Assembly: GCF_001305575.3 (NCBI RefSeq) | Contig: NZ_CP012373.2 | Location: forward strand, 4,201,318 to 4,265,317 | DNA from: Beggiatoa leptomitoformis | GTDB lineage: Bacteria > Pseudomonadota > Gammaproteobacteria > Beggiatoales > Beggiatoaceae | DNA: 64,000 bases | Direction of reading: 5' to 3' | Shown: positions 1 through 9,335 of the stretch, one piece after another | Layout: every line of letters begins with the position of its first letter | Numbering within the stretch: position 1 is the stretch's first letter | Made by a program: the position numbers and the translations under genes | The notes under the pieces: generated by a model | Seen by the model: the letters and a program-made list of their open reading frames with translations, nothing else | The model's database searches: none | Told to the model about the DNA's origin: nothing

Positions 1-1
1 T

Positions 2-253
2 TGTTGTGTATTAGTTGAAGTTAAAAGTCATTTAAGTCAGGATGATATTGATGAACATATAGCACGATTGGAAAAATTTAAACCGTTATTTCCCAAATAC
101 CAAGATAGCAAAGTTTTTGGCGCAGTTGCTGGCATGGTCATTCCTGATAATGTGGCAAAATATGCGTACCGCAAAGGTTTTTTTGTTATTACTCAAAAAC
201 ATGATACAGCCGTAATGCTTAATGATACCCAATTCCAACCCAAAGCATGGTAG
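2..253 (+). CDS. C-terminal part of a PD-(D/E)XK nuclease-like protein (DUF3782-type), cut by window edge
   Basis: The frame is open from the first bases of the window, so this is the 3' end of a longer gene. An apparent TTG start at 68 is probably internal. The visible part begins with hydrophobic residues leading into V-E-V-K, which fits the (D/E)-X-K half of a PD-(D/E)XK nuclease active site. It then has an amphipathic helix and a K-V-F-G-A-V-A-G strand, and ends in Q-P-K-A-W. This resembles DUF3782-type proteins, which are common in filamentous sulfur bacteria and cyanobacteria and have no established function. The family name is from memory, and the upstream catalytic half is out of view. 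Confidence 0.55.
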   Translation, partial: CCVLVEVKSHLSQDDIDEHIARLEKFKPLFPKYQDSKVFGAVAGMVIPDNVAKYAYRKGFFVITQKHDTAVMLNDTQFQPKAW

Positions 254-319
254 AAGGCTTGTTGATAAGCAATCTGTTATTTAATAACGCGCGATAATTT
301 CAATAAAATAAGGTGTGTT

Positions 320-1240
320 ATGTCAAACGAGCGTTTTTACTATAAACAAAATCGATTAAAACAATTGCGTGCTTTCTGTCATGCAGCTCAAACGGGCAGT
401 ATTTCTAAAGCCGCTGACCGTTTATTCTTAAGTCAACCCTCTGTTTCTTTACAAATAAAAGCCTTAGAGCGTGAGTTAGATATTTCACTATTTGAACGGC
501 GTGGACCTTCTATTGAATTAACACCCGAAGGTAAAATTTTATATGAGTTGGCAACGCCTTTAGTTGAAGGTATTGATTCTTTAACAGAATCTTTTGCTGT
601 CAGACGCGGAAATTTAGAGTCGGGTGAGCTGAATATTACAGCGGGTGAATCGACTATTTTATACATTTTGCCTGATGTAATGAAACGCTTTGCAAGTGCC
701 TATCCCGGCATTCGTTTACGCTTGCATAATGTCACAGGGCGCGATGGTATGGCGTTGTTGCGGGCAAATGAGGTTGATTTCGCGGTTGGCTCGTTTTTAG
801 ATATACCCGATGATATTATGTATTTCCCGATTTATTACTATGATACTGTTTTAATTACACCAAAAAATCACCCACTTGCGCAAAAGCCTGATTTTCGGTT
901 AGAAGACATCAGCCAATACGGTTTAATTTTACCCCCACGACATTTAAGCACATGGCGTATGGTAAAAATGGTTTTTCAACAACATAATTTGGATTACAAA
1001 GTAACCCTAGAAGCGGGTGGCTGGGAAGTCATTAAAAAATACGTGGCGTTGGGGTTAGGAATTTCGATTGTTACCAGCATTTGTTTAATGCCAGATGACC
1101 CTGTAGAAGTCTTATCATTAGAACAATATTTTCCTAAACGCAGTTATGGTGTAATTTTACGACGCGGTAAATTTTTATCCCCCGGTGCAAAACGCTTTAT
1201 TGAAATGATGGATGCCGATTTCTTCAAGCGGGATTTATAA
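320..1240 (+). CDS. LysR-family transcriptional regulator
   Basis: A 306-residue LysR-type regulator of normal family length. An N-terminal winged helix-turn-helix (about residues 12-75) contains the family pattern A-A-D-R-L-F-L-S-Q-P-S-V-S followed by L-F-E-R-R-G. A periplasmic-binding-protein-like effector domain (about 95-300) follows. It would bind DNA as a tetramer and respond to a small metabolite that the sequence does not reveal. The start ATG is preceded by AAGG about 8 bases upstream. It stands alone: the left neighbour is cut by the window edge and a tRNA-Thr gene lies to the right on the other strand, so no divergent target suggests its regulon. It has a CysB/CbbR-like flavour, but I would not assign a specific name. 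Confidence 0.85.
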   Translation: MSNERFYYKQNRLKQLRAFCHAAQTGSISKAADRLFLSQPSVSLQIKALERELDISLFERRGPSIELTPEGKILYELATPLVEGIDSLTESFAVRRGNLESGELNITAGESTILYILPDVMKRFASAYPGIRLRLHNVTGRDGMALLRANEVDFAVGSFLDIPDDIMYFPIYYYDTVLITPKNHPLAQKPDFRLEDISQYGLILPPRHLSTWRMVKMVFQQHNLDYKVTLEAGGWEVIKKYVALGLGISIVTSICLMPDDPVEVLSLEQYFPKRSYGVILRRGKFLSPGAKRFIEMMDADFFKRDL

Positions 1241-1316
1241 AAATAAACCAACATTTGTTCTAAACACGAATATTCTGGGAAAAATAGGTAGGTTTTTAAA
1301 AAGAGGGAATAAAAAC

Positions 1317-1391
<75 letters not shown>

Positions 1392-1512
1392 AATTTGACG
1401 ACGTTTTGAAGTTGCGCAGTATATCAATCTTTTTTTTCGTTGTGAAGAGGAATTTATCTTATTCCAAATAAATTATATATTGTTTTTAAGTAAATTTTTA
1501 TATCTCAATATA

Positions 1513-2565
1513 TTACATAACATGGCGTGTAAACTCGGTCGTTTTCACCAACTCGCGTAAAACAGTGGTTGCATACGCACCTGCGGGCAGATGAAACGCC
1601 AATTGCAGTGAGGTTTCACTTAACCATGTCCATTGTAAATTTTCCACTATCAAGCGCAAGCTACGCCATTCAAGTTCTAAACCCTCACGAATTAAACCCT
1701 CACACCAGCCTTGATGAGCAGATAAAATTGTTTGCATCAACGCCAGTGCGTCTAAAGAGGCTAAATTTTCCCCTTTTCCCCATAATGGCGCGGCGGGGTG
1801 AATGTCAAAACAAGTAAGACGACGTTGAATTTCATCATCAATATTCGTAATTGGAAAAACTGAATGCGAGCCTGCTAACTGCATTACATCACCATTAATA
1901 GCCTGATTCCATGAGCCTTGTGTTACTCTTTCTGACAAAATACGATTGAATAAGAAAGACCGTGCCGCTGATAAATATAAACTTCGTTGATGACGGTCTT
2001 TTATAATGGCTTGTGCAACGAGAATCTGCTCGGCCGCTTGCAAATTATTATGATTGTGTCCAAAACGTTGTTCACCAAAATAATTGGGAACACCGTGTTG
2101 TGCAAGGTATGTCAAGCGTTGTTCTAAGGTAGCATGATTACCTGTAACATTTCGTAAACAAAGAATAAATTGATTATCACGCAACGCACCACGCCGTAGT
2201 TTACGGCTATGACGTGTTTGCTGTACAACTTGAATCGTATCACTATTTAATGTTTGCCAATCGGGAGCTATTTTACCCGCCAGTTGTATGCTAAACCATT
2301 GCGTTGTTACTGCATGACGGTCTTTTAAACCCGCATAACTAACTTCATGTGGTTTAACATTCGCAAACTGTGCTAGCTGTCGTGCTAACCAATCCGTATT
2401 GGTATCGCGCTTGCGAATTTGTAAAAAAACATGTTCCCCTGTTCCAGTTGGCTCAAAACTTAAGGTTTCTACTACCTGAAAATCTTCGGGATAAGTCCGT
2501 ACATCAGCCGTTATGGTGGGCGCGCCTAAAATGTAGGCAAAATCTGGGAGTGTTATTGGTATCAT
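1513..2565 (-). CDS. truD: tRNA pseudouridine(13) synthase TruD
   Basis: A 350-residue protein of usual TruD length. It isomerises uridine-13 in the D-arm of tRNA-Glu (and related tRNAs) to pseudouridine in the cytoplasm. The diagnostic G-L-K-D-R-H-A motif is present at about residues 79-85, with the catalytic aspartate near position 82. The N-terminal Y-P-E-D-F-Q-V-V-E and the N-Y-F-G-E-Q-R-F-G motif (about 180-190) also match the family. The start lies 24 bp from the divergent start of the AI-2E-type transporter, so the two share a very short promoter region. In E. coli truD lies with surE/pcm/ispF; that context is absent here. Confidence 0.95.
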   Translation of the reverse strand: MIPITLPDFAYILGAPTITADVRTYPEDFQVVETLSFEPTGTGEHVFLQIRKRDTNTDWLARQLAQFANVKPHEVSYAGLKDRHAVTTQWFSIQLAGKIAPDWQTLNSDTIQVVQQTRHSRKLRRGALRDNQFILCLRNVTGNHATLEQRLTYLAQHGVPNYFGEQRFGHNHNNLQAAEQILVAQAIIKDRHQRSLYLSAARSFLFNRILSERVTQGSWNQAINGDVMQLAGSHSVFPITNIDDEIQRRLTCFDIHPAAPLWGKGENLASLDALALMQTILSAHQGWCEGLIREGLELEWRSLRLIVENLQWTWLSETSLQLAFHLPAGAYATTVLRELVKTTEFTRHVM

Positions 2566-2589
2566 TGTGTCGTTAAAAAAGGAAAAGTT

Positions 2590-3660
2590 ATGCGTTTACA
2601 ACCGATTGCTTTATGGTTATTTTTACTGGTGCTGTTTTTTTATTTGATTAAAGTTGGCGAATCAATTTTGATGCCTTTATTGATTGCAATCGCTATTTGG
2701 TATCTTATTGATGCTTTAGCGGATGGTTATCATTTATTACAATTTAGACAGTGGCAACTCCCTTTAACAGTATGCTTTTTTCTGTCTATTTTGACTTTTT
2801 TAGTATTTTTTTGGATATTTGTGCAATTAATTAGTAGTAATATTGATAAAGTTATTACAGTTTCACCTATTTACCAAGCAAATTTTGAAAAATTATTACT
2901 TCGTTTATTCGCCCTAGTGGGTGTGGAACAATTACCTAATCTTGCTAACTTTAAAGATAGTATCAATATTCCACAGCTTATTTCTACCTTGGCTATTTCG
3001 CTAACCAATTTAGCGGGTAATACGGGAATTATCTTATTATACGTTATTTTTCTTTTTTTAGAGGAAAAAACCTTCTACCAAAAGTTAAAAGTATTATTGT
3101 CCGCTGAGCCAGAACAGGAAAGTACCGTAGAACGGATTTTATGCCAAATAGATGAAGACATTAAAACTTATATTGGTGTAAAAACCTTGATGAGTATTCT
3201 GACAGCGGTCATCAGTTTTTTTATTATGTGGGGGGTTGGTGTTGATTTTGCCGCTTTCTGGGCTATTTTGATTTTTTTCCTGAATTTTATCCCTAATGTT
3301 GGCTCTATCATTGCGACCATATTTCCTTCTTTACTCGCCTTGGTACAGTTTGATACGTTTTATCCTTTTATCATTATTATTAGTTCATTAGGAACAACTC
3401 AGTTTCTAATTGGTAATTTTCTTGAGCCGAAAATGATGGGCAGTTCATTAAATTTAAGTCCGTTGGTTATTTTATTTTCCCTTGCTATTTGGGGGAGTTT
3501 ATGGGGGGTGGTTGGAATGTTTTTATGCGTGCCTATTATGGTAATTGTAATGATTGTATTTACTTATTTTCCAAAAACCAGACCATTGGCTATTTTATTA
3601 TCCGAAAATGGCTATATACGCATACGGCACAAAGAAAAAATTGCGGTAATGCCGAAGTAA
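2590..3660 (+). CDS. AI-2E (PerM/YdiK/TqsA) family membrane transporter
   Basis: A 356-residue integral membrane protein. Hydrophobic helices pair up near residues 5-40 and 60-85, and a cluster of helices from about 200 to 335 contains the family-typical F-L-N-F-I-P-N-V-G-S and F-L-E-P-K-M-M-G segments. A more polar stretch of about 100 residues separates the two halves. Members of this family are proposed exporters of small molecules, and some are linked to quorum signals, Na+/H+ antiport or drug efflux; the substrate cannot be read from sequence. The gene starts 13 bp after a purine-rich AAAAAGGAAAAG, a good ribosome site. It is divergent from truD and apparently monocistronic. Confidence 0.85.
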   Translation: MRLQPIALWLFLLVLFFYLIKVGESILMPLLIAIAIWYLIDALADGYHLLQFRQWQLPLTVCFFLSILTFLVFFWIFVQLISSNIDKVITVSPIYQANFEKLLLRLFALVGVEQLPNLANFKDSINIPQLISTLAISLTNLAGNTGIILLYVIFLFLEEKTFYQKLKVLLSAEPEQESTVERILCQIDEDIKTYIGVKTLMSILTAVISFFIMWGVGVDFAAFWAILIFFLNFIPNVGSIIATIFPSLLALVQFDTFYPFIIIISSLGTTQFLIGNFLEPKMMGSSLNLSPLVILFSLAIWGSLWGVVGMFLCVPIMVIVMIVFTYFPKTRPLAILLSENGYIRIRHKEKIAVMPK

Positions 3661-3949
3661 GGATAAGTTATTTTCTTGAATAAAAGACGGTTTGAATCAA
3701 GATTCTCAAAACTAATAGCGTTATCAAAGAATTTTTACCCATTGATGTGAAGAATCCTGATTTAGACAATCATTAGTCTTTGTCCTTTTCTGTTTGGCAC
3801 TATTTTTTTTAGATGGGAATCTTTTTCATCTTAACATCACCCATTACCAAAACCTGTTACCATTTTTGGAATCGAGACTGATACAATTCTAAGCGTGAAA
3901 ATGATGTAAGGTTTGATAGATTCAATAAATAAGGCACATGGGGGTTATT

Positions 3950-5077
3950 ATGCAGGTTGATTGGTTAATTGTTGGGGCGGGGTTTACAGGTGCAGTGTTA
4001 GCAGAACGTATTGCTAGCCAATTAAAGCAGAAGGTATTAATCGTCGAACAACGCGACCATATTGGTGGCAATGCTTATGATTATCATGATGAACAGGGCG
4101 TATTAGTTCACCAGTATGGACCACATATTTTTCATACAAATGCCAAACATGTTTGGGATTATCTCGCCCAATTTACGCAATGGCGTAGTTATTATCATCA
4201 TGTTTTGGGGGTTGTTGACGGGAAATCTGTGCCGATTCCCTTTAATCTCAACTCGTTATATTCCTTATTCCCCCCACAGTATGCGGCAAAATTAGAGCAG
4301 GCATTGTTATCTGAGTATGGATTTAATGTTAAAGTTCCTATTTTAAAAATTCGGGAGTCTGCTCCCAGTGAAGATTTAAAATTTTTGGCGGATTATATCT
4401 ATCGCAATGTTTTTCATAGCTATACATTAAAACAGTGGAATTTAACACCTGAAGAACTTGCTCCTTCAGTTACTGCCCGAGTGCCTATTTATATCAGTCG
4501 TGATGACCGTTATTTTCAAGATACCTATCAGGGCTTGCCAAAAAATGGTTATACCCCACTATTCCGTAATATGTTGAATCACCCGAATATCAAAGTGTTA
4601 TTAAACACGACATTGAGCGATATTGAAGGCGAAATTCAATATAAACGAATGATTTATACTGGGGCAATTGATGATTTCTTCCAGCATATACATGGTGAAT
4701 TACCTTACCGCAGTTTGCATTTTAATTTTATTCATACCCCTGTAGAGCAATATCAGGCTGTAGGGACGGTGAATTACCCTAATGAATACCATTACACGCG
4801 AATAACTGAATTTAAACACTTAACAGGACAACGTAGTTTTGGCACAAGCTATGTGGAGGAATATCCACAGGTTTATGTTAGGGGAAAAAATATTCCTTAT
4901 TACCCTATTCCTAAAGATGAGTATCGGTTGTTATATAAAGAATATGAGGCTGAAGCGCAGAAGTTAGCGGGAAAAGTTTTGTTTGCGGGGCGGTTGGCGG
5001 ATTATCAGTATTACAACATGGATCAGGCAATTGCACGAGCTTTAAGTTTATTTGATAAAGTGATTTGTCAAGCATAA
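3950..5077 (+). CDS. glf: UDP-galactopyranose mutase
   Basis: This flavoenzyme interconverts UDP-galactopyranose and UDP-galactofuranose, the precursor of galactofuranose in surface glycans. The sequence opens with an FAD-binding G-A-G-F-T-G fingerprint, then V-E-Q-R-D-H-I-G-G-N and Y-G-P-H-I-F-H-T, both hallmarks of Glf. The C-terminal F-A-G-R-L-A-D-Y-Q-Y-Y-N-M-D-Q segment also fits. The length of about 375 residues is normal. I chose the ATG at 3950 because it sits just before the FAD strand and has GGGGG a few bases upstream; an in-frame ATG at 3938 would add four residues. No other polysaccharide genes are adjacent, so it is an orphan glycan-precursor gene here. Confidence 0.93.
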   Translation: MQVDWLIVGAGFTGAVLAERIASQLKQKVLIVEQRDHIGGNAYDYHDEQGVLVHQYGPHIFHTNAKHVWDYLAQFTQWRSYYHHVLGVVDGKSVPIPFNLNSLYSLFPPQYAAKLEQALLSEYGFNVKVPILKIRESAPSEDLKFLADYIYRNVFHSYTLKQWNLTPEELAPSVTARVPIYISRDDRYFQDTYQGLPKNGYTPLFRNMLNHPNIKVLLNTTLSDIEGEIQYKRMIYTGAIDDFFQHIHGELPYRSLHFNFIHTPVEQYQAVGTVNYPNEYHYTRITEFKHLTGQRSFGTSYVEEYPQVYVRGKNIPYYPIPKDEYRLLYKEYEAEAQKLAGKVLFAGRLADYQYYNMDQAIARALSLFDKVICQA

Positions 5078-5117
5078 AGCTTATTATAAACCATTGTTTA
5101 TAAAATATTACCTATTA

Positions 5118-5153
5118 CTAACGGATACCACATTAAATGCGGGTATCCGTTAG
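5118..5153. terminator. Hairpin between convergent glf and TonB receptor genes
   Basis: A perfect 12-bp inverted repeat (CTAACGGATACC / GGTATCCGTTAG) with a 12-base loop sits between two convergent genes. It lacks a clear T-run on either side, so it is either a bidirectional terminator of modest strength or simply a transcript-end stabiliser. Confidence 0.5.
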
Positions 5154-5187
5154 GCGACTGTATCAACGCGCTTTACTCAGCGTTTGT

Positions 5188-7446
5188 TTATAACCAATCC
5201 CAGCGCAACGTTAGCATAAAACTTCTCCCTTCTTGCGGAATTAAAGAGTTACGAAAACCAGCACTGCGTTGGCTAAAATCATTGCCTGAATCGGCTTGTT
5301 CAAAACCGGGAACTAAATAACCTTTATCAAATAAGTTATTGATTTTAAAAGAAGCAGAAAATGGCTTGTTTTTATAACCAATATTCAAATGTACTAGGGT
5401 GTAGTCTTCTGCTTTAATCCCTAATGGTGTTAAGGCATTACGTGAGTAAAGTTCACGACTACTCACATAGTTAATCCGCGTATCAATAAACCATTTTTCG
5501 TTCAAGGGGAAATTTAATCCAAAATTCAGTTTATGGGGGGCAATATCACCAACATCTGCCTCTCCCTCTACCCAGTCTTGCAAATCATGGTCATAGTGAA
5601 TGCTACTGCGTGCTTCGGTATAGGTATAATAGACATAGCCTGTTATATCAGGAGCTTGTATAAAGTTAGGGAAGGAGTAACGTCCACGATATTCCAATCC
5701 ATAAACATCCCGTTCACCCGCATTTTCAGCTTCTTCCTTAATCACGTTTTTATAGTTAGCATAATATAAAGACACGTCATGTAACCAGTTATCCATTTGA
5801 TAAAGCGTGATAAATTCATAATTTTTCACTTCTTCAGGCACTAAATTAGGATTGCTTAAACGTCCACTCCATCCGCCCCAAACTTGTTGGGGTGCAGGCT
5901 CTTGAAAAGCATAGCCATTTAAGAATTTAAATGAGAGTTTATCTGACCAACGATAAATTGCCGATGCACGCGGATTGATAGTGCTACCATACAAACTATT
6001 ATGGTCGTATCGTACACCTGCATTTAATCGCCAAGCGTCTTTATCCCAAATACCTTGTAGATAAATACCTTTGTCCACCGTTGTCATGCGGTCATCTTCT
6101 GGCACGTCGGCGGCAGTTCCATCCGCAATCACTGGGGTGGGATCTGTGCTATAAAAAACCCCTTCACCCAAACCATAAGGGCCTGAATCTTCCCCATCAG
6201 AGCTAGAACAATAAGAACTTATCCAATAAGAACAAACATCATAGGCTTTAGTGAGACGTTTATTTTCATACTTAACGCCCCCTGTCATCCGCCATGTGTT
6301 GCTTAATGTATAATCATAGTCTTGTTTTAAAAGAAAACTTTCGCTTTCTGAATTCCAATCGGAATAACTTAAATAAGAATAGTTTGTATCCGTCCTGTCA
6401 GGGATAGCCTCTGCCCATTGCCCCCATGTATTACTCCTACGGAACAAAGCTAAAGAGGTGATGTTTAAACTATCCGTGAATTTATCATTATGTTTTAAAT
6501 AAAATTGTGAAGATGAAGTGTACCAAGGGACATTAGTTTGTACATAATCATTGGCGTATGCTGCTCCAAAGGATGTTTTGGTTTGCCACAACATAGTCCC
6601 TAATGTAAATGCACCATAATTGATGTCACCAATAATTCCCCATGAATCTGAAGGGTCATAATAACTACCCAGCGATTTACCATCATTAGAAAGACTGGTA
6701 ATACTTCCCCATGTATTTTGATTACTTAACAATTCATTACTGGTAAAACCCCACTGTTTAGGAAAATCATCAAGCCCTGCCTCATCACTGCTACCTAACG
6801 TACCTGAAAGGGTAAATTTCAACTGCTTATAAGTTCCACCTGCTGCAAACTCAACCCGTTTATTATTGTAGCTACCATAACGAACCGTTGCATTCGCGAA
6901 AGATTCACCCGCTTCCAAAGAACTCGCTTGTTTTGTAACAACGTTAATGACCCCTAAAAACGCATTTGCCCCATAAACAACACTGCTAGGACCATATAAA
7001 ACCTCGACACGCTCAATAATAGATAAAGGATATTGTGTTGAAATATTAGCTATTTGTCCCCACAGCGTATTATCAACAATACCATTTACCATGAATAAAG
7101 TACGTTGCGTCGATGGTGTTCTATAACCACGCTGATAGGCATTTACACTGACTGCTGCACCTATCTTAACGACATCAAATCCGGGCAAATCATATAAAAT
7201 TTCATCTAAACTGCTATACCCGCGCTTTTCAATATCCTGAGCAGAAATGACTATCATTGCAGCAGGTGCATTAGCAATTGTTTCCTCAATGCCTGATGCA
7301 GCATTGATTTTAATGTCCATTAGTTCGCTTAAACTCAAATCTAATAGCTCTCGTGCTTCTAAAACATTATTAGATAACACACAAGGACTACATCCTAAGA
7401 TAAGCAAACTTGCTATTGTTTTTATACTGTTAGTCTTGGAAAACAT
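5188..7446 (-). CDS. TonB-dependent outer-membrane receptor
   Basis: About 752 residues from the chosen ATG at 7446. A TTG ten codons upstream is possible, but the ATG gives a cleaner signal peptide: a basic N-terminus, a hydrophobic I-A-S-L-L-I-L-G core and a cleavage region near residue 25. A short TonB-box-like region is followed by a plug domain (about 50-170, with the family pattern I-E-R-V-E-V-L-Y-G-P-S-S-V-V-Y-G-A-N-A). A 22-strand-type beta-barrel fills the rest and ends in an aromatic residue pattern. It imports a scarce ligand (siderophore, vitamin or sugar) using TonB energy. The ligand cannot be named. The gene is alone, with no TonB/ExbBD or ABC genes nearby, and no clear Fur box upstream. 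Confidence 0.88.
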   Translation of the reverse strand: MFSKTNSIKTIASLLILGCSPCVLSNNVLEARELLDLSLSELMDIKINAASGIEETIANAPAAMIVISAQDIEKRGYSSLDEILYDLPGFDVVKIGAAVSVNAYQRGYRTPSTQRTLFMVNGIVDNTLWGQIANISTQYPLSIIERVEVLYGPSSVVYGANAFLGVINVVTKQASSLEAGESFANATVRYGSYNNKRVEFAAGGTYKQLKFTLSGTLGSSDEAGLDDFPKQWGFTSNELLSNQNTWGSITSLSNDGKSLGSYYDPSDSWGIIGDINYGAFTLGTMLWQTKTSFGAAYANDYVQTNVPWYTSSSQFYLKHNDKFTDSLNITSLALFRRSNTWGQWAEAIPDRTDTNYSYLSYSDWNSESESFLLKQDYDYTLSNTWRMTGGVKYENKRLTKAYDVCSYWISSYCSSSDGEDSGPYGLGEGVFYSTDPTPVIADGTAADVPEDDRMTTVDKGIYLQGIWDKDAWRLNAGVRYDHNSLYGSTINPRASAIYRWSDKLSFKFLNGYAFQEPAPQQVWGGWSGRLSNPNLVPEEVKNYEFITLYQMDNWLHDVSLYYANYKNVIKEEAENAGERDVYGLEYRGRYSFPNFIQAPDITGYVYYTYTEARSSIHYDHDLQDWVEGEADVGDIAPHKLNFGLNFPLNEKWFIDTRINYVSSRELYSRNALTPLGIKAEDYTLVHLNIGYKNKPFSASFKINNLFDKGYLVPGFEQADSGNDFSQRSAGFRNSLIPQEGRSFMLTLRWDWL

Positions 7447-7702
7447 TGTAGAAAATCCTAGTTTTGCACTTACCAATCTACCTAAAACAACTTATTATTG
7501 ATTTTGAATAAAAACTTCATTCACACTGTTAGCGTGATAAAGAAAAAGAAATATAAATTCATACAATTAATAGCGATTACTATATGGAGGATGACGTATA
7601 ACATTCATTTTGTGTGCCATTAACGCAACAATAAATGAACGAATAACACAATACTATCAGGTGATATACCCATATTAAATGTATGGAATTTAAACAACCA
7701 AC

Positions 7703-8983
7703 TTAAAATAAATCTTTTAACTTATAATAGGTTGTTCCCAATACCAACAAGGGCATACGTAACCACCGCCCACCGGGGAATGGATGATGCGGAATTTCGC
7801 CGAATAAATCGAACCGTTCAGATGTTCCTGCAAGGGCTTCAGCCATTAATTTTCCTGCAAAACCAGCCATTGCCAATCCATGTCCTGAATAACCCTGTGC
7901 AAAATAAACATTACTGCCCACACGACCAAAATGGGGCGCACGATTAATCGTAATCGCAACATGTCCACCCCACGCAAAAGCGGGTTTAATCGCTTGTAAT
8001 TGCGGGAAAACCCTCAGCATTTTACGGCGCATAGTTTGCGTTAAATGAATCGGGTCAACCGTAGAATAGCTCACCCCGCCGCCGAATAATAAACGCCAAT
8101 CAGCCGATAAACGAAAGTAATCCAAAACAAAATTGACATCGGCAACAGCCATATTATTACTAATCAACTGCGTCGCCTGTGTCTTGCCCAAGGGTTCGGT
8201 TGCTAAAATATAAGTACTCACAGGCATCACTTTCGCCTCAATAGCAGGCAATATTTGATGTAAATAAGCATTGCCACTTAAAATCAGATGACGGCAACGT
8301 ACCTGTCCTTGCGCAGTGACTGCAACAGGTTGTTGACCTTGCGTAACACGTATGACTGCTGACTGCTCAAATATTTTTACACCTGCTTGCTGAGCGGCTT
8401 TTGCCAGTCCTAATGTATAATTAAGCGGATGCAAATGTCCGCCATTGGTGTCATAAACACCACCTAAATACCGTTTTGTCGCAAGAATCGAGCATAACTC
8501 CTCCTTTTCCATAAACCGCATACTGTGATAGTTATAATGTCGTTGCATTTCCTCAGCCCATGCTTTCAACTCCTTATACTGACGCGGTTTAACTGCAACC
8601 TCAGCCAAACCCTGTTGAAAATCGCATTGAATATCATATTTTTTAATATTATATTTTAATAATTCAATGGCTTCTAACGACATCTGCCACAACGTCAATG
8701 CTGCTTCTGCACCAACTAACTGGTTTAAACGACCTTGACCGCAAGCAAATCCTTGTAAAATCTGCCCACCACTACGTCCTGATGCGCCCCATCCCACGCG
8801 CGTACCTTCCAAAAGAACGACTTGATAACCCCGTTCTGCTAACTGTAACGCGGCAGAGCATCCCGTGATGCCACCCCCAACAATACATACATCACAGTCC
8901 AACGTATCTTGTAACTGTGAAAAATTCAAAGATTGATTCGCTGTTGCTACATAATAAGAACTAATATGCTCAGGCTTACCCAT
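7703..8983 (-). CDS. FAD-dependent oxidoreductase of the DAO family, PuuB-like
   Basis: A 426-residue flavoprotein. An N-terminal Rossmann FAD fingerprint V-G-G-G-I-T-G (about residues 35-41) is followed by the W-G-A-S-G-R-S-G-G-Q motif typical of gamma-glutamylputrescine oxidoreductase (PuuB/OrdL) and relatives. A C-terminal G-Y-S-G-H-G-L segment closes the FAD site. By family it oxidises an amine such as gamma-glutamylputrescine with release of H2O2. The genome also encodes a putrescine-type importer (potGHI near 48-50 kb), which is compatible with polyamine use. No puuA, puuC or puuD is adjacent, so the substrate is inferred only. Confidence 0.8.
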   Translation of the reverse strand: MGKPEHISSYYVATANQSLNFSQLQDTLDCDVCIVGGGITGCSAALQLAERGYQVVLLEGTRVGWGASGRSGGQILQGFACGQGRLNQLVGAEAALTLWQMSLEAIELLKYNIKKYDIQCDFQQGLAEVAVKPRQYKELKAWAEEMQRHYNYHSMRFMEKEELCSILATKRYLGGVYDTNGGHLHPLNYTLGLAKAAQQAGVKIFEQSAVIRVTQGQQPVAVTAQGQVRCRHLILSGNAYLHQILPAIEAKVMPVSTYILATEPLGKTQATQLISNNMAVADVNFVLDYFRLSADWRLLFGGGVSYSTVDPIHLTQTMRRKMLRVFPQLQAIKPAFAWGGHVAITINRAPHFGRVGSNVYFAQGYSGHGLAMAGFAGKLMAEALAGTSERFDLFGEIPHHPFPGGRWLRMPLLVLGTTYYKLKDLF

Positions 8984-9335
8984 GTTAAGACCTCAACTAA
9001 ACAAAATTAACTTAACTTAAAAAATCTATATAATCAAAATATTATAAAAAACTCCAAATGATTTTTATTCTACATTAAATACCCTAGTGTTTTTATATGA
9101 AATAGTACATATATTACTTATAGTTCTTTATTCCTATGATAACTGGGTTTATAGATAGAATCATAAGAAATTATCATGTTTATAGTCCATTATATTATTA
9201 ATATATCATCCTTTTTTTAAGACCTACTTAAAGATAAAACTTATTTTATAAAGGGTTATATTGAATATAAAAATAATCTACTATTTAAACTAAAAATAAA
9301 AAATAGTAGTAACTTTATCAAAATTGGAGTTTATC
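8984..9335. other. AT-rich intergenic leader with a hairpin
   Basis: About 350 very AT-rich bases separate the oxidoreductase from the divergent sensor-phosphatase gene. No gene is visible. An inverted repeat at 9278-9309 (CTACTATTT / AAATAGTAG, 14-base loop) lies just before the ribosome site TTGGAG of the downstream gene, so it could influence translation initiation. No other recognisable element was found. Confidence 0.4.

Noticed and set aside
3684..3780. Imperfect similarity to 18480-18540 (AAGACGGT..AAATCAGA..TTTAGAC)
   Set aside because: The match is short and gapped; it may be a diverged dispersed repeat, but I cannot support it by eye.
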